From contig JAGWZW010000022.1 of assembly GCA_018971835.1 (NCBI GenBank), positions 1 to 44,024 on the forward strand: a DNA stretch of 44,024 nt. The letters run 5' to 3'. Positions 1-12,132 of this stretch are shown here, one piece after another. The first letter of the stretch is position 1. Each line of letters opens with the position of its first letter. The stretch is from Alphaproteobacteria bacterium (lineage in GTDB: Bacteria; Pseudomonadota; Alphaproteobacteria; Micropepsales; Micropepsaceae). The notes beneath the pieces were generated by a model. The model did no database searches. It was not told where the DNA came from and saw only the letters and a program-made list of their open reading frames with translations. Made by a program: the position numbers and the translations under genes.

Positions 1-127
1 GATCGCTGCGCCGGAAGACGATCCCCGCGCCCGCTTCGGCCGGCGCCAGCGTCATGCGTACGGCCGTTCCGGCATGCAGCGCGACACCTTGGGCGGTCAC
101 GGCGGATGCGAGCGTTCTACGGGTCAT
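1..127 (-). CDS. lpxC: LpxC, N-terminal fragment cut by window edge
   Basis: UDP-3-O-acyl-N-acetylglucosamine deacetylase, the committed cytoplasmic step of lipid A synthesis. Only the first 42 codons are in the window. Reading the minus strand from the ATG at 125-127 gives MTRRTLASAVTAQGVALHAG, and after about 15 more residues GIVFRRSD. Both pieces match the conserved LpxC start (RTL...GVGLHSG...GIVFRR). The zinc ligands lie outside the window. lpxC follows ftsZ in many proteobacterial dcw clusters, which supports the call. A hairpin lies between the two genes, so lpxC may have its own promoter; a GATAAT-like box sits about 10 bases before the ATG, but its -35 is not convincing. Confidence 0.88.
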   Translation of the reverse strand, partial: MTRRTLASAVTAQGVALHAGTAVRMTLAPAEAGAGIVFRRSD

Positions 128-176
128 GGGCAAAGATTATCAGGCCGGAAAAAGAAAATCGCCTCGCTTCCGGTGA

Positions 177-206
177 TTGCCCCGGTCCGGCAAAGGACCG
201 GGGCAA
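177..206 (-). terminator. Hairpin after ftsZ
   Basis: A perfect 12-bp GC-rich stem (TTGCCCCGGTCC and its complement) closes a 6-base loop, about 40 bases past the ftsZ stop. No T-run follows directly; a T-rich stretch comes about 20 bases further on. It is either an intrinsic terminator of the dcw operon, an attenuator before lpxC, or an RNA-stabilising 3' structure. Confidence 0.6.
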
Positions 207-244
207 CTACAGAAGAGAGGCGGAACACGGCTAAGGCGTTACTG

Positions 245-1771
245 TCAGTTCTGCTGGCGGCGCAGGAAGGACGGGATTTCCAAATGATCGTCCACCGGCT
301 GATCGGCGAAGAAATCATCGATCATGGTCTGCGCGGGGCGCGCCGGCTCGGCCGACTGGGTCCGGCTGATGACCTGCGCCGACGCCCGCTGCGGCTGGGC
401 TGGACGGTTGACCGCCGGCTCCATACGCGGCTCCACCTGCTTGTGCTTGCGCCCGCCGAACAGGCCGCTCAACCGGCCGCCGCGCTTCTGCTGCGGCTCC
501 GGCGCGACCACGGCCTGCCGCAGCTCCCGCACCTCCGGCTCGGGGTGACGGCGCTCTTCCGGCTGGGGCGCGACGTCTTCTTCGACGATGCTGGAGGCCA
601 CGGTGATGGGCTTGCTGACAACGCGCGCAACGGCTTCGCGATCGCCTGCGAAATCCGCAGCCGGCTTCTTGGATAGCGTCCGTTCCAGCGCATCGACCTG
701 ATGCTTCACCGGATTGAAGGAATCGCGGGCGGCGGTCGCGGCCGCCGTCTTGAGCTTGGCCACCGTCTGCAGCTCGGTCACGTTGGGCGGCATCCTCACG
801 GCCCGTTCGGCGTCGATACCAGTCGAAACAACCGAAACGCGGATGCGACCTTCCATGTTCTCCAGGATCGTGCCGCCGAAGATGATGTTGGCGTCAGGAT
901 CGACTTCCTGGCGGATACGGGTCGCCGCCTCGTCCACCTCGGTCAGCATCATGTCGGCGCCGCCGGTGATATTGATGAGCACGCCACGGGCGCCCTTCAT
1001 CGACACATCGTCGAGTAGCGGGTTGGAGATCGCCGATTCGGCCGCCTTGAGAGCGCGGCCCTCGCCTTCGGCCTCGCCGGTGCCCATCATCGCCTTGCCC
1101 ATCTCGGACATGACGGTCTTGATGTCTGCGAAGTCGAGGTTGATCAGGCCAGGCATCACGATCAGGTCGGTAACGCCGCGCACGCCGGAATGCAGCACCT
1201 CGTCCGCCATCGAAAACGCCTGGGCGAAGGTCGTGCGCTCGGTGGCGACGCGGAACAGGTTCTGGTTGGGGATGATGATGAGCGTATCGACGAAGGCCTG
1301 AAGTTCCTCGATCCCCTGCTCGGCGATGCGCATGCGCCGGGCGCCTTCGAAGGCGAACGGCTTGGTCACCACGCCAACCGTGAGCACGCCGCGGTCGCGC
1401 ACGGCACGGGCGATCGCGGGCGCCGCCCCCGTGCCGGTACCGCCGCCCATGCCGGCAGTGATGAAGACCATGTGCGAACCGGAAAGCTGCTCCAGAACCT
1501 CGTTCAGCGATTCTTCGGCGGCAGCGCGGCCGACATCGGGATGGGCGCCGGCGCCAAGCCCTTCGGTGATCCGCGCGCCGATCTGGATGCGCCGCTCGGC
1601 CCGGGATTGCGCGAGCGCCTGCGCGTCGGTGTTGGCGACGATGAAATCCACGCCTTCCAGCTTGGCGGCGATCATGTTGTTGACGGCGTTGCCGCCGGCA
1701 CCGCCCACGCCCAGAACGGTGATTCGCGGCCTCAGTTCGCTGACCTCGGGCGCCCTAAGATTGATTGCCAT
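245..1771 (-). CDS. ftsZ: Cell division GTPase FtsZ
   Basis: Tubulin homologue that polymerises at midcell into the Z-ring. The GTP signature GGGTGTG is present in the first third of the protein ([15 protein letters not shown]), preceded by [15 protein letters not shown]. The globular domain is followed by a long variable linker. The protein ends in [12 protein letters not shown], the conserved tail that binds FtsA and other partners. At 508 residues it has the long linker common in alphaproteobacteria. The start is the ATG at 1771 (MAINLR), because AAGGAG lies 8 bases upstream; the reading frame stays open to 1840, but that extension has no support. It is last in the division cluster and separated from ftsA by 102 bases, so extra transcription from that gap is plausible. 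Confidence 0.98.
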   Translation of the reverse strand: MAINLRAPEVSELRPRITVLGVGGAGGNAVNNMIAAKLEGVDFIVANTDAQALAQSRAERRIQIGARITEGLGAGAHPDVGRAAAEESLNEVLEQLSGSHMVFITAGMGGGTGTGAAPAIARAVRDRGVLTVGVVTKPFAFEGARRMRIAEQGIEELQAFVDTLIIIPNQNLFRVATERTTFAQAFSMADEVLHSGVRGVTDLIVMPGLINLDFADIKTVMSEMGKAMMGTGEAEGEGRALKAAESAISNPLLDDVSMKGARGVLINITGGADMMLTEVDEAATRIRQEVDPDANIIFGGTILENMEGRIRVSVVSTGIDAERAVRMPPNVTELQTVAKLKTAAATAARDSFNPVKHQVDALERTLSKKPAADFAGDREAVARVVSKPITVASSIVEEDVAPQPEERRHPEPEVRELRQAVVAPEPQQKRGGRLSGLFGGRKHKQVEPRMEPAVNRPAQPQRASAQVISRTQSAEPARPAQTMIDDFFADQPVDDHLEIPSFLRRQQN

Positions 1772-1873
1772 GTTCCACTCTCCTTGCCGTGTAACCGACT
1801 TTGTTCCCCACGGACGCCCAACTGTTGTTGTGTTCGTCACTAAGCTTATTCGCGAATCCGAACAAGCCTCTAC
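1772..1873 (-). promoter_or_regulatory. ftsA-ftsZ gap, possible ftsZ promoter region
   Basis: This 102-base gap is the longest inside an otherwise tightly coupled cluster. It holds the ftsZ Shine-Dalgarno AAGGAG, a GAATC site (1854-1858) of the kind methylated by CcrM in many alphaproteobacteria, and an AT-rich start. No clear -35/-10 pair was found. A dedicated ftsZ promoter here is inferred from the spacing and from other bacteria. Confidence 0.3.
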
Positions 1874-3154
1874 TTAACCAAACAAGCCGCCAGTGATGCG
1901 GCGAAGAAAACTCCCGCGTCCTTCCTGCGGTTCGGTTGCCCGATCCGGATTGAGCGCTTCCGGCGGCATGGTTGCGCCCGCCATCAGCAGGCCGAGCACC
2001 GCCGCATAGTCCGGCCCCGCCGACGCCGCCGGCAGCCCCGGAAAGGTTTGCGGGCGACCGATGCGCACCTGTTTGTTGAGCACGCGCTGCGCCAGCTCGC
2101 GCGTACCGGCGAGTTGGGAGGCGCCGCCGGTGAGCACCGCGCGCCGCCCGGCCACCACATCGAAGCCGCTGGCCCTCAGGCGCGTCTGCACCTCGCCGAG
2201 AATCTCCTCGAGCCTGGGCTGGATGATGCGCGTGAGCATGGAGCGCGGCACGCGCACCGCATAATCCTCGTTGTCTTCGCCCATCTGCGGCACGGCCACC
2301 GTGTCGGTGCCGCTTTCGATGTCGCCCAGCGCCGCGCCGTAGAGCGTCTTGATCCGCTCCGCCACCGAAAGCGGCGCCGCCAGCATCCGCGCCAGATCGG
2401 AAGTGACCAGCGCGCCGCCCATCGGCACCACGTCGGCATGCACCATCTGGCCTTCCAGAAACACCGCGATCGAGGTGACGCCGCCACCCATGTCGATCAC
2501 CGTGGCGCCCAGCTGCATCTCGTCCGGGGTCAACGTCGAAAGGCCGCTGGCATAGCCGCTGAAGAGCGAACCGGCGACGCTGAGATGGCCGCGCTCCACC
2601 GCCAGCTTCAGGTTCTGCAGGGGCGACGGCTTCACCGCCACCGCGTGCATGGCCACGCCGATGCGCTGGCAGAACATGCCGCGCGGATCGCGCACGCCGC
2701 GCGCCTCGTCCACCGCGTAGGAGGTGGGGGCGGCCTGGATCACGGCGTAGCCTTCGCGCTGGCAGCGGGCGCGGCCTTCGCCCAGCAGTGCGTGCAGATG
2801 GGCATCGGAAACCAGCGCGCCGTCGAGCGCGGCGGCAGCGCGCGCTGAGACGCTGGTCGGGCTGCCGCAGGCCACGGAGATCACCACGTTCTGGATGCGC
2901 GTGTCAGCGTGATTCTCGGCGGCGGCCACCGCCTCGCGGATGGCCTCCTCGGCTTCGTCGATACTGGTCACCGTAGCCGCCTTGATACCCTGCGACTCGC
3001 GCAAGGCCGCGCCCAGCACCTTGAGCGCGCCCGGCTCGGCGCGGCCGATCAGGCAGGTGACTTTCGAGGAGCCGATATCCAGCGCCGCCACGACGCCGGT
3101 CCGGTACGATATCGGTTGTGCATTGGCCGTGCGCATGCGGCTTGTCTCACCCAT
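1874..3154 (-). CDS. ftsA: Cell division protein FtsA
   Basis: Actin-like ATPase that tethers FtsZ filaments to the inner membrane. The first phosphate-binding motif is ALDIGSSKVTCLIG near residue 24. A second nucleotide motif, VIDMGGGVTSIAVF, lies mid-protein and the adenosine motif VLTGGASQLAG lies in the last quarter. The C-terminus, FLRRITGGLFG, is the short amphipathic membrane-targeting helix expected for FtsA. The length of 426 residues is normal. The ATG overlaps the ftsQ stop by one base (TAATG), so translation is probably coupled. Confidence 0.97.
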   Translation of the reverse strand: MGETSRMRTANAQPISYRTGVVAALDIGSSKVTCLIGRAEPGALKVLGAALRESQGIKAATVTSIDEAEEAIREAVAAAENHADTRIQNVVISVACGSPTSVSARAAAALDGALVSDAHLHALLGEGRARCQREGYAVIQAAPTSYAVDEARGVRDPRGMFCQRIGVAMHAVAVKPSPLQNLKLAVERGHLSVAGSLFSGYASGLSTLTPDEMQLGATVIDMGGGVTSIAVFLEGQMVHADVVPMGGALVTSDLARMLAAPLSVAERIKTLYGAALGDIESGTDTVAVPQMGEDNEDYAVRVPRSMLTRIIQPRLEEILGEVQTRLRASGFDVVAGRRAVLTGGASQLAGTRELAQRVLNKQVRIGRPQTFPGLPAASAGPDYAAVLGLLMAGATMPPEALNPDRATEPQEGRGSFLRRITGGLFG

Positions 3155-4110
3155 TAGGCCGCGCTCCCTCTCGTCGGTTTCTGCTTTGTCTCTTGGCGGA
3201 GCGTGAAGAAGTAATTATCCGGCGAACGCAAGTCGATTTCGGTGATGTCGCGTTCGAGAACGCCCTTGTCCACGATCAGGTGCTCCAGCACGCCGAGTTG
3301 CTTCTGCCAGCCGGTTTCGGGCAGCTTCACCACCACGCCGTCGTCGAGGATCAGGTTCCAGCGCCGCCCGGAAACGCGCTCCATCGCCTGCAGCCGTGCA
3401 GCGACCGCGCGGTGCGTGGCGACGGCATCGACCAGTTCGCCGCCGCCCGTGGGCGCCCCGCCGATGAAGACCGGCAGATGCGGAAACTGCTTCAGGGTCG
3501 CCCTGGTGATCGCCGCGCCCGAGCGCTGGATCACGAAAAGACCGTTCTGCGACTGCCACAGCGCGAAGGGCCGCTTCTCGACGATGGCCACCGAGATCGA
3601 GTCGGGGTAGCGCCGCGTCACCACCGCATCCTTGACCCAGGGCAGCAGCATGAGCCGCGCCCGCGCGCCCTGAAGATCGGCGGTAAAGATCGACTGGCCG
3701 GGCCTGAAGTTGAGCGCCGCCAGCACCGATTCCGGCGGCGTGCGGCTTTCGCCGGACAAATGCAGGCTCGAGATGCCGAAACCGGCGTCGGCGGAAACCG
3801 TCTCGGCCACGCCGTTCACCGCATCGATGCCGCGGCGCACGTAACCGCCCACGAACAGGCCGGCGATCAACGTCAGCACCAGCAGCGCGCCGGTGAAATA
3901 GAGCATCGGCCGGCGGAAGGTGAACCAGCGGCGCACAGTGCGGATGCTGCGCGAGAAGATGTCATCGCGGAGTTTCGCGCGGCGTCCGAAACTCTGCCGC
4001 GGCGCCTCAACGGCCGCTTTGGGCGCGCGCGACGCCTGACGCGCTTCGCGGCGGGCCGACTTGCCGCGCGCGGCGCGAACGGGTTTGCGCTTGCTCCTCA
4101 CCGATCGCAT
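3154..4110 (-). CDS. ftsQ: Cell division protein FtsQ
   Basis: Bitopic divisome protein that links early and late division proteins. A basic cytoplasmic tail ([13 protein letters not shown]) comes first. It is followed by one membrane segment around residues 70-90 ([20 protein letters not shown]) and a periplasmic POTRA-type domain ([18 protein letters not shown]...[16 protein letters not shown]). The start at 4110 is chosen because GGAGG sits 8 bases upstream; it overlaps the end of ddl by 13 bases. An upstream in-frame ATG at 4137 lacks such a site. The length is 318 residues. Confidence 0.95.
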   Translation of the reverse strand: MRSVRSKRKPVRAARGKSARREARQASRAPKAAVEAPRQSFGRRAKLRDDIFSRSIRTVRRWFTFRRPMLYFTGALLVLTLIAGLFVGGYVRRGIDAVNGVAETVSADAGFGISSLHLSGESRTPPESVLAALNFRPGQSIFTADLQGARARLMLLPWVKDAVVTRRYPDSISVAIVEKRPFALWQSQNGLFVIQRSGAAITRATLKQFPHLPVFIGGAPTGGGELVDAVATHRAVAARLQAMERVSGRRWNLILDDGVVVKLPETGWQKQLGVLEHLIVDKGVLERDITEIDLRSPDNYFFTLRQETKQKPTRGSAA

Positions 4111-5045
4111 GAGGCGTCCTCCACCATCCAGCGGCACAACGCGCCATAGCTGAGACCGGTATAGGCCGCCTGTTCCGGCACCAGCGAGGTGGGTGTCATC
4201 CCGGGCTGGGTGTTCGTTTCCAGCACCACCAGGCGATGCCCGCCGTCGCTGTCGTCGTAGCGGAAATCTGTGCGCGTGACGCCTCGGCAGCCGAGGGCGG
4301 CATGGGCGCGCTCGGCCAGGACCATCGCCTCTTTCGTCACCGCCGCAGGAATTGGCGCGGGAATGACATGTCGCGAACCGCCGGCGGCGTACTTCGCCTC
4401 ATAATCGTAGAAGGCCAGATCGGTGCTGATCTCGGTCACCGCCAGCGCGCGCGTTCCCATCACCGCCACCGTGAGTTCGCGGCCGGGCACATATTCCTCG
4501 ATCATCATCTCGCTCGAAAGATGCCACTCCGCCGTACCCAGCGCCTCGGGCGGGCGGTTGTCGCCCTTGCGGATGATGAAGACGCCGACCGACGAGCCCT
4601 CGTTCACCGGCTTGACCACATAGGGCGGCTCCATCAGGTGTCGGCTCGCCGCTTCGCGGCGGTCGGCGACGATGGAGTTCACCACCGGAAGGCCGGCCGC
4701 GCGGAACACATCCTTGGCCCGCTGCTTGTGCATGGCCAGCGCCGAAGCCAGCACGCCCGAATGCGTATAGGGCAGGCGCATCAGTTCGAGCAGGCCCTGC
4801 ACGCAGCCGTCCTCGCCCCAGCGGCCATGCAGTGCGTTGAACACGACATCGGGTTTGGCGGCATTGAGCTGCGCGGCCAGATCGGAGTCCTTGGGATCGA
4901 TCTCCACCACCTCGAAGCCTTCGCCGCGCAAGGCCTGCGCACAGCCCGCGCCGCTGACGAGGCTGACGTCGCGCTCCGCCGACCGCCCGCCGAGCAGCAC
5001 CACCACGCGCTTGATCTCATTGGCTGCGCTCATGGCCTTGCTCAT
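4098..5045 (-). CDS. ddl: D-alanine--D-alanine ligase
   Basis: ATP-grasp enzyme that makes the D-Ala-D-Ala dipeptide added by MurF. Visible motifs are [16 protein letters not shown] at the N-terminus, [18 protein letters not shown], the ATP-grasp lid [15 protein letters not shown], and the metal/substrate loop [14 protein letters not shown] near the end. The length of 315 residues is usual for DdlB. The start at 5045 forms an ATGA overlap with the murB stop; the longer open frame reaching 5246 runs antiparallel to nothing useful and overlaps murB too far to be real. There is a single ddl in the window, inside the dcw cluster as in E. coli ddlB. Confidence 0.96.
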   Translation of the reverse strand: MSKAMSAANEIKRVVVLLGGRSAERDVSLVSGAGCAQALRGEGFEVVEIDPKDSDLAAQLNAAKPDVVFNALHGRWGEDGCVQGLLELMRLPYTHSGVLASALAMHKQRAKDVFRAAGLPVVNSIVADRREAASRHLMEPPYVVKPVNEGSSVGVFIIRKGDNRPPEALGTAEWHLSSEMMIEEYVPGRELTVAVMGTRALAVTEISTDLAFYDYEAKYAAGGSRHVIPAPIPAAVTKEAMVLAERAHAALGCRGVTRTDFRYDDSDGGHRLVVLETNTQPGMTPTSLVPEQAAYTGLSYGALCRWMVEDASCDR

Positions 5046-5944
5046 CTTTGGCCCACCTTCTTGATTTCCCATTCGAGTGCGACGCCCGATTTTGCCTTCA
5101 CCCGCGCGCGCACCTCCTCGCCCAGAGCTTCCAGATCGGCGGCGGTGGCCTCGCCGGTGTTGATGAGGAAGTTGCAATGCAGCTCCGACACCTGCGCGCC
5201 GCCGTGACGAAGGCCGCGGCAGCCGGCCTCGTCGATCAATTGCCACGCCTTGCGGCCTTCGGGGTTCTTGAAAGTGGAGCCGCCGGTTTTGGCGCGGATC
5301 GGCTGGCTCGCCTCGCGCTGCGCCACCAGCTCTTCCATCCGCGCGCGCACGGCGGCAGGCTCGCCCGGCGTGCCTTCGAGCAGACCTTCGACGAAGATGA
5401 AATCCTCCGGCACGGCACTGTGCCGATAGCTGAAGCCCATGTCGGCGGGCGACAGCACATGGCGCCTGCCCTGCGCGTCGAGCGCCACGGCCTGCACCAA
5501 CACATCCTTCATCTCGCTGCCGTAGCAGCCCGCATTCATGCGCAGGGCGCCGCCGATCGTGCCCGGCACGCCGCGCAGAAATTCGAGGCCCTTGATCCCG
5601 GCGTCGGCCGCGGCGCGCGCCACTGCGGCATCGAGCGCGGCCGCTCCGGCACGCAGACGACTGCCTTCAACCGAAACCTTGCCGAAGCTCGCCGGCAGGC
5701 GCACCACCACGCCAGGAATGCCGCCGTCGCGCACCAGCAGGTTCGAGCCCACGCCGATCACCGTGACGCGCAGCCACTGCGGTCTGGCATAAAGAAAAGT
5801 GGCGAGGTCTTCGACATCGGCGGGGCGGAACAGGATTTCCGCGTTGCCGCCGGCCCGGAACCAGACGAGATCCTTCAGCGGGGCGTTCTCTGTATAAGTG
5901 CCGCGCACCGGCGGCAGCGCCTGACAGGGACGGGATTGCATCAT
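5042..5944 (-). CDS. murB: UDP-N-acetylenolpyruvoylglucosamine reductase MurB
   Basis: FAD- and NADPH-dependent reductase that forms UDP-MurNAc. It carries the FAD-binding [20 protein letters not shown] and [17 protein letters not shown], then the catalytic serine motif [10 protein letters not shown], and the C-terminal [21 protein letters not shown]. The short form without the type I extra loop fits alphaproteobacteria. The start at 5944 gives an ATGA overlap with the murC stop; a second ATG directly follows, so the first residue is uncertain by one codon. The length is 300 residues. Confidence 0.96.
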   Translation of the reverse strand: MMQSRPCQALPPVRGTYTENAPLKDLVWFRAGGNAEILFRPADVEDLATFLYARPQWLRVTVIGVGSNLLVRDGGIPGVVVRLPASFGKVSVEGSRLRAGAAALDAAVARAAADAGIKGLEFLRGVPGTIGGALRMNAGCYGSEMKDVLVQAVALDAQGRRHVLSPADMGFSYRHSAVPEDFIFVEGLLEGTPGEPAAVRARMEELVAQREASQPIRAKTGGSTFKNPEGRKAWQLIDEAGCRGLRHGGAQVSELHCNFLINTGEATAADLEALGEEVRARVKAKSGVALEWEIKKVGQR

Positions 5945-7377
5945 GCCTTGCCCTCCCGCTTCTTCAGCGCCGCTTCGAGGCCCGCGGCCCACGCCGTGAT
6001 CGAACCGGCGCCGAGGCAGACGACCGCGCCGCCCGGTTTCATCACGTCGGCGACCGCTTCGGTCAGTTCCTCCGCCCCCTCGATCACGCGCACATGGCGA
6101 TGGCCGTGTGCGCGCAGCGATTCCACGTAAGTGTCACGATCGATGCCGGGGATCGGCTTCTCGCCTGCCGGATAGACCGGCGCGATGATCGCCACGTCGG
6201 CATCGTTGAGACAGGTGGAAAACTGTTCGAAGGTATCCCGCAGGCGCGTGTAGCGGTGCGGCTGCACCACCGCGACGATGGGGCCCGAGTAGGCCTGCCG
6301 CGCCGCCTTGAGCGCGGCGGCGATCTTGAAGGGATTGTGGGCATAATCGTCGATGATGGCGGCGCCGTTCCATTCGCCTACGCGGGTGAAGCGCCGGCCG
6401 ACGCCCCCGAAATTCGCAAACGCTATACGGATGGTGTCGTCGCTCACGCCCAGTTCGCGCGCCACCACGATGGCGGCCAGCGCGTTCTGCACATTGTGCT
6501 CGCCCGGCATGGGCAGGCGCATCTTTTCGATGCGGGTTTCGCGCGCCGTCGGCCGGTCTGTGACGATCACGTCGAAATGCGAGGCGCCCTCGGAAAAACG
6601 CACATTCACCGCGCGCACGTCGGCCTGCGGGCTGAAGCCGTAGGTGATGAGGCGGCGGTCCTGGACCTGGCCCACCATCGCCTGCACCTCGGGATGATCG
6701 AGGCAGAGTACGGCGAAACCGTAGAACGGCACATGCTCGACGAACTGCACGAAGGCCTCGCGCATCTTCTCGAAGCTGCCGTAGAAATCGAGATGATCGG
6801 GATCGACATTGGTGACGACCGACACGGTGGCAGGCAGGCGCAGGAAGGTGCCGTCGCTCTCGTCGGCCTCCACCACCACCCAGTCGCCTTCGCCCAGGCG
6901 CGCGTTGGTGCCATAGGCATTGATGATGCCGCCATTGACCACGGTGGGATCGAGCCCGCCGGCATCGAGCAGCGCGGCCACCATCGTCGTCGTCGTGGTC
7001 TTGCCGTTGGTGCCGGCCACCGCCACGCACCATTTCAGACGCATGATCTCGGCGAGCATCTCGGCGCGGCGCACCAGCGGCAGGCCCCGCAGCCGCGCTG
7101 CGTCGAACTCCGCATTGCCGGGCTTCACCGCCGAGGAATAGACCACCGCGCGCGCATCGCGCAGATTCTCCGCGCTGTGGCCGATGGCCACCGGAATGCC
7201 GAGCCCTCTGAGGCGCCTGACGTTGGCGCTGTCGGAAACGTCCGAGCCCTGCACATCGTAGCCCAGATTGTGCATGATCTCGGCGATGCCGCTCATGCCG
7301 ATGCCGCCGATGCCAATGAAATGGATGGCGCCGATGTCGAGCGGCACGCGCGTGGGAGCGGTGCGGGCCTGCATCAT
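5941..7377 (-). CDS. murC: UDP-N-acetylmuramate--L-alanine ligase MurC
   Basis: Adds L-alanine to UDP-MurNAc, the first amino acid of the peptide stem. The Rossmann-like start [17 protein letters not shown], the ATP loop [12 protein letters not shown], the central [21 protein letters not shown], and the C-terminal [12 protein letters not shown] all fit MurC. One detail differs: the P-loop reads GTNGK, whereas most MurC proteins I know have GTHGK; the other Mur ligases use GTNGK. The length of 478 residues is normal. The ATGA overlap with murG sets the start. Confidence 0.96.
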   Translation of the reverse strand: MMQARTAPTRVPLDIGAIHFIGIGGIGMSGIAEIMHNLGYDVQGSDVSDSANVRRLRGLGIPVAIGHSAENLRDARAVVYSSAVKPGNAEFDAARLRGLPLVRRAEMLAEIMRLKWCVAVAGTNGKTTTTTMVAALLDAGGLDPTVVNGGIINAYGTNARLGEGDWVVVEADESDGTFLRLPATVSVVTNVDPDHLDFYGSFEKMREAFVQFVEHVPFYGFAVLCLDHPEVQAMVGQVQDRRLITYGFSPQADVRAVNVRFSEGASHFDVIVTDRPTARETRIEKMRLPMPGEHNVQNALAAIVVARELGVSDDTIRIAFANFGGVGRRFTRVGEWNGAAIIDDYAHNPFKIAAALKAARQAYSGPIVAVVQPHRYTRLRDTFEQFSTCLNDADVAIIAPVYPAGEKPIPGIDRDTYVESLRAHGHRHVRVIEGAEELTEAVADVMKPGGAVVCLGAGSITAWAAGLEAALKKREGKA

Positions 7378-8465
7378 GCCGCTCTCCCCAGTTGCTCGAC
7401 CACGTCGGCGAAGCGCTGCGTGGCATCGGGGCGGGAGAGTTTGCGCGCGGCAGCGGCGCGAGCCCCGAGCGTTGCAGGCGCAGCAAGGATATCGGCCAGC
7501 ATGGCGGCGAGGGTCGTGGACGTGAACCCGCTCTGCTTCACGCGCCAGCCCGCACCGACATTCGCGAAGGCATCGGCATTGGGCGTCTGGTTGTCATCAA
7601 GCGCATGGGGCAAGGGCACCAGGATGGCGGGCCGGCCGATCACTGCCAACTCGCTCACCGTGCCGGCGCCAGAGCGCGCGATCACCAGATGCGCCCAGGC
7701 CATGCGCTGAGGCAGGTCCGAATAAAAGCTCGCCAGTTCCGCCTTCACGCCGAGACGCGTATACGTCGCGCGCACGGTTTCGATATCCTCCGGCCGGCAT
7801 TGCTGGACGATGGAAAGCCGCGCGCGCAAATCCGCCGGAAGCTTTTCGATCGCCGCCGGCACAACCTCGCTAAAGACGCGCGCGCCCTGGCTGCCGCCGA
7901 ACACCAGCATGTGGAACGGGCCGTCCGCCTCCGGCGTGTCGTAGGCGATCCCGGCCAGCGCCACCACTTCGGGACGCATCGGATTGCCGGTGTAGACGAT
8001 CTTGGACATGTCTTTCGGCAGGAAGCGCACCAGCGGCAGGTTGGCGGCAATGCGCTGCACGTAATTGGCCACGATGCGGTTGGCGCGACCGAGCAGCGCG
8101 TCCGGCGACAGGATCGCCGTGGGCCGGCGCGCCAGGCAGGCCGCGATCATCACCGGCAGCGACGGGTAGCCGCCGAACCCCACCACCGCGCGCGGCCGCA
8201 AGCGATGTAGCTTTACCAGCGACAGCACGATGCCGGCTGCAATCTCGAACGGCGCCGACAGCAGGCCCAGGATCGAGCGGTCCGAAAACGCCGCCGACGG
8301 CACCGTCTCGATGCGCGCGCCGGGGAATGCTGTCTCATACTGCTTGAAGCGCGCGTCCGTCATCACCACGACGACATGGCCGCGCGCCATCAATTCGCCG
8401 GCCAGCGCCTGCGCCGGAAACAGATGGCCGCCCGTGCCGCCCGCGGAAAGGACAATGGTGGTCAT
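7374..8465 (-). CDS. murG: Lipid II synthase MurG, with a divergent acceptor-site motif
   Basis: GT28 glycosyltransferase that adds GlcNAc to lipid I on the inner face of the membrane. N-domain motifs [14 protein letters not shown] and GFGGYPSLP, the hinge TGNPMRPEV, and C-domain motifs [30 protein letters not shown] and [13 protein letters not shown] are all in place. Where nearly all MurG proteins read HEQN before the LGRANR stretch, this one reads LSPD ([14 protein letters not shown], around residue 123). I confirmed this on the DNA near positions 8085-8130. The start at 8465 makes an ATGA overlap with ftsW. The open frame upstream to 9824 is an out-of-frame reading of ftsW. The length is 363 residues. 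Confidence 0.93.
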   Translation of the reverse strand: MTTIVLSAGGTGGHLFPAQALAGELMARGHVVVVMTDARFKQYETAFPGARIETVPSAAFSDRSILGLLSAPFEIAAGIVLSLVKLHRLRPRAVVGFGGYPSLPVMIAACLARRPTAILSPDALLGRANRIVANYVQRIAANLPLVRFLPKDMSKIVYTGNPMRPEVVALAGIAYDTPEADGPFHMLVFGGSQGARVFSEVVPAAIEKLPADLRARLSIVQQCRPEDIETVRATYTRLGVKAELASFYSDLPQRMAWAHLVIARSGAGTVSELAVIGRPAILVPLPHALDDNQTPNADAFANVGAGWRVKQSGFTSTTLAAMLADILAAPATLGARAAAARKLSRPDATQRFADVVEQLGRAA

Positions 8466-9615
8466 GTCCGCGCCTCCCGAAGGAAGCCGAAGACCGCGTC
8501 GTCGTCGCGGCGGCCGATCTGTGGGCGCTGCCGCGTCAGCGCCAGCGCGAAACCCATCGTCAGCGCCACCGCCAGCAGCGAGGAGCCGCCATAGGAGATG
8601 AACGGCAGCGTCATGCCTTTGGCCGGCAGCATGCCGATGGCCACGCTCATGTTGATGAAGGCCTGCAGCGCGATGACGATGGCGAGCCCGGCCGCCGCGA
8701 TCTGCGCGAAGGGATCCTTCATCTGCGCCGCGCGGATCAGCAGCCGCACGCTGAGCACGCAGAACAGCAGTGCGATCAATCCGCAGAGCGCCAGGCCGAA
8801 TTCCTCGCCCGCCACCGCGAAGATGAAATCGGATTGCGCATCGGGCAGGGAATATTTGATGGTGCCGGCACCGGGGCCCACGCCCAGCAGCCGCCCATGC
8901 GCAAAGGCATTGGCCGCCAGCTTCGCCTGGTAGCCTTCCTGGGTCATGCCCAGGAATTGCTCGACGCGGTGATGCACATGACCGATGAACAGATAGGCGA
9001 GCGCGCCCAGCCCCAGGCTGCCGGCGCCCAGCACCGCGATCCAGCGAACCGAAACGCCATAGAAGAACAGCAGCGCGCCCCACAGCGCCAGCAGCAATCC
9101 TGTCTGCCCCACATCCGGCTGCAGCACCAGAATGATGGCCGCCGGCAGCAGCAGCAGGAAGGTGATGAGCGGCTTGGGCAGCACCATCCGGGCGCGGTCG
9201 GCCAGGATAGCGGCGGCCAGAACGGCGAAGCCCGGCTTGAGGAATTCGGAAGGCTGCACCGTCAACCAGCCCAGATCGATCCAGCGCCTGCCGCCCAGAA
9301 CGGCATCGCCCGTGAACAGCGCCAGCGCCGAACCAATCAGCGCCAGCGCGAACACCACCGCCGCCGTCAGCTTTACGGCGCGGATTGACAGAAGCGAACT
9401 GTAGCCCAGCACCAGAACCGCCAGCCCCGCGAACACGATCTGCCGCGCGGCAAAGCGGAAATCGCCCGCCGCTGCAGTGCCGCCGGTGGCGGCGGGACTG
9501 GCGGCGAAGGCCAGCATCAGCCCGATGGCCGTCAGGGCCAGCACCGCGAACAGGGTGACGCGATCGACCGTCCACCACCAGTCGGTGAATCCGCTTCTGT
9601 CTGCGCGCGAAAGAC

Positions 9616-9619
<4 letters not shown>
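8462..9619 (-). CDS. ftsW: Septal peptidoglycan polymerase FtsW
   Basis: SEDS-family glycosyltransferase that polymerises lipid II at the septum with FtsI. It is a polytopic membrane protein of 385 residues with about ten hydrophobic segments. Family motifs visible include RWIDLGWLTVQPSEFLKP, QPDVGQTGLLLALWG, GVGPGAGTIKYSLPDAQSDF and FISYGGSSLLA. The start MSLSRADRSG overlaps the murD stop (ATGA). It lies between murD and murG as is usual. RodA is the alternative within the family, but the dcw position favours FtsW. Confidence 0.95.
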
Positions 9620-11034
<1,415 letters not shown>

Positions 11035-11041
11035 CTTGCCT

Positions 11042-12130
11042 CTACCTCAGTTTCAGCGTGGCCAACCCGGCCAGCGCCAGCACCACCGCGATGATCCAGA
11101 AGCGGATCACGATGGTGGGTTCCTTCCAGCCGAGCTGCTCGAAATGGTGATGGATCGGCGCCATCTTGAAGACGCGCTTGCCGGTCAGCTTGAACGAAGC
11201 CACCTGCACGATCACCGACACCGCTTCCATGACGAACAGCCCGCCGACGATGGCGAGCACGATCTCATGCTTGACGGCTACGGCCACCGCACCCAGCGCG
11301 CCGCCCAACGCAAGCGAGCCGGTATCGCCCATGAACACCATCGCGGGCGGCGCATTGTACCAGAGAAAGCCAAGACCCGCGCCCACCAGCGCGCCCAGGA
11401 ACACGGCCAGCTCGCCGGTTCCGGCCACGTAGTGGAGTTGCAGATAGTCGGCGAATTTGATGTTGCCGGTCAGATAGGCCATGAGCGTAAAGGTGAGCGC
11501 GGCGATGATCACCGGCACGATGGCAAGGCCGTCCAGCCCGTCCGTCAGATTCACCGCGTTGGAGGCGCCCACGATCACCAGGCCGCCGAACAGCAAAAAG
11601 CCCCAGCCCAGTGGGATCAGCACCGTCTTGAGAAACGGCACGGCCACCATGCCCGCGAGCGAAGGTTCCTCCAGCGCCATGACGGCATAGGTGGCAATGA
11701 CGGCGACCAAAAACTGCACCAGGAGCTTCATCCGGCCGCTAACGCCATCGGGCGAGCGCTTGGTGACCTTGAGGTAATCGTCGGCGAAACCGAGCAGACC
11801 GAACGCCAGCGTGACCAGCAGCACGATCCAGACATAGGCGTTCTTCAGATCGGCCCACAACAGCGTGGCAATCACCGCCGGCACCAGGATCAGCACGCCG
11901 CCCATCGTGGGCGTGCCCTGCTTCTCGACGATGTGGCGCTGTGGCCCGTCGGTGCGGATGGGCTGGCCCTTGCCCTGCTTCTTGCGCAGCCAGGCGATGG
12001 TGGAATCGCCCATCAGGAAGGCGACGAACAACGCGGTCACAATCGCGCCGCCACTGCGGAAGGTGATGTAGCGGAAGACGTTCAGCACCTGGAAATGATC
12101 GGAGAGCGGAACGAGGAAATGTTCGAACAT
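11042..12130 (-). CDS. mraY: Phospho-MurNAc-pentapeptide transferase MraY
   Basis: Integral membrane enzyme that joins phospho-MurNAc-pentapeptide to undecaprenyl phosphate, making lipid I. It has about ten hydrophobic segments. The catalytic aspartates lie in [17 protein letters not shown] and [10 protein letters not shown], and the C-terminal histidine motif is [11 protein letters not shown]. The start [10 protein letters not shown] at 12130 follows AGGATAG and begins just 2 bases after the murF stop; the open frame to 12304 overlaps murF and is not supported. The length is 362 residues. Confidence 0.96.
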   Translation of the reverse strand: MFEHFLVPLSDHFQVLNVFRYITFRSGGAIVTALFVAFLMGDSTIAWLRKKQGKGQPIRTDGPQRHIVEKQGTPTMGGVLILVPAVIATLLWADLKNAYVWIVLLVTLAFGLLGFADDYLKVTKRSPDGVSGRMKLLVQFLVAVIATYAVMALEEPSLAGMVAVPFLKTVLIPLGWGFLLFGGLVIVGASNAVNLTDGLDGLAIVPVIIAALTFTLMAYLTGNIKFADYLQLHYVAGTGELAVFLGALVGAGLGFLWYNAPPAMVFMGDTGSLALGGALGAVAVAVKHEIVLAIVGGLFVMEAVSVIVQVASFKLTGKRVFKMAPIHHHFEQLGWKEPTIVIRFWIIAVVLALAGLATLKLR

Positions 12131-12132
12131 TG

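Noticed and set aside
6094..7710. 538-residue plus-strand frame across murC and murG
   Set aside because: It spans two certain genes on the other strand and contains only shadow-type sequence.
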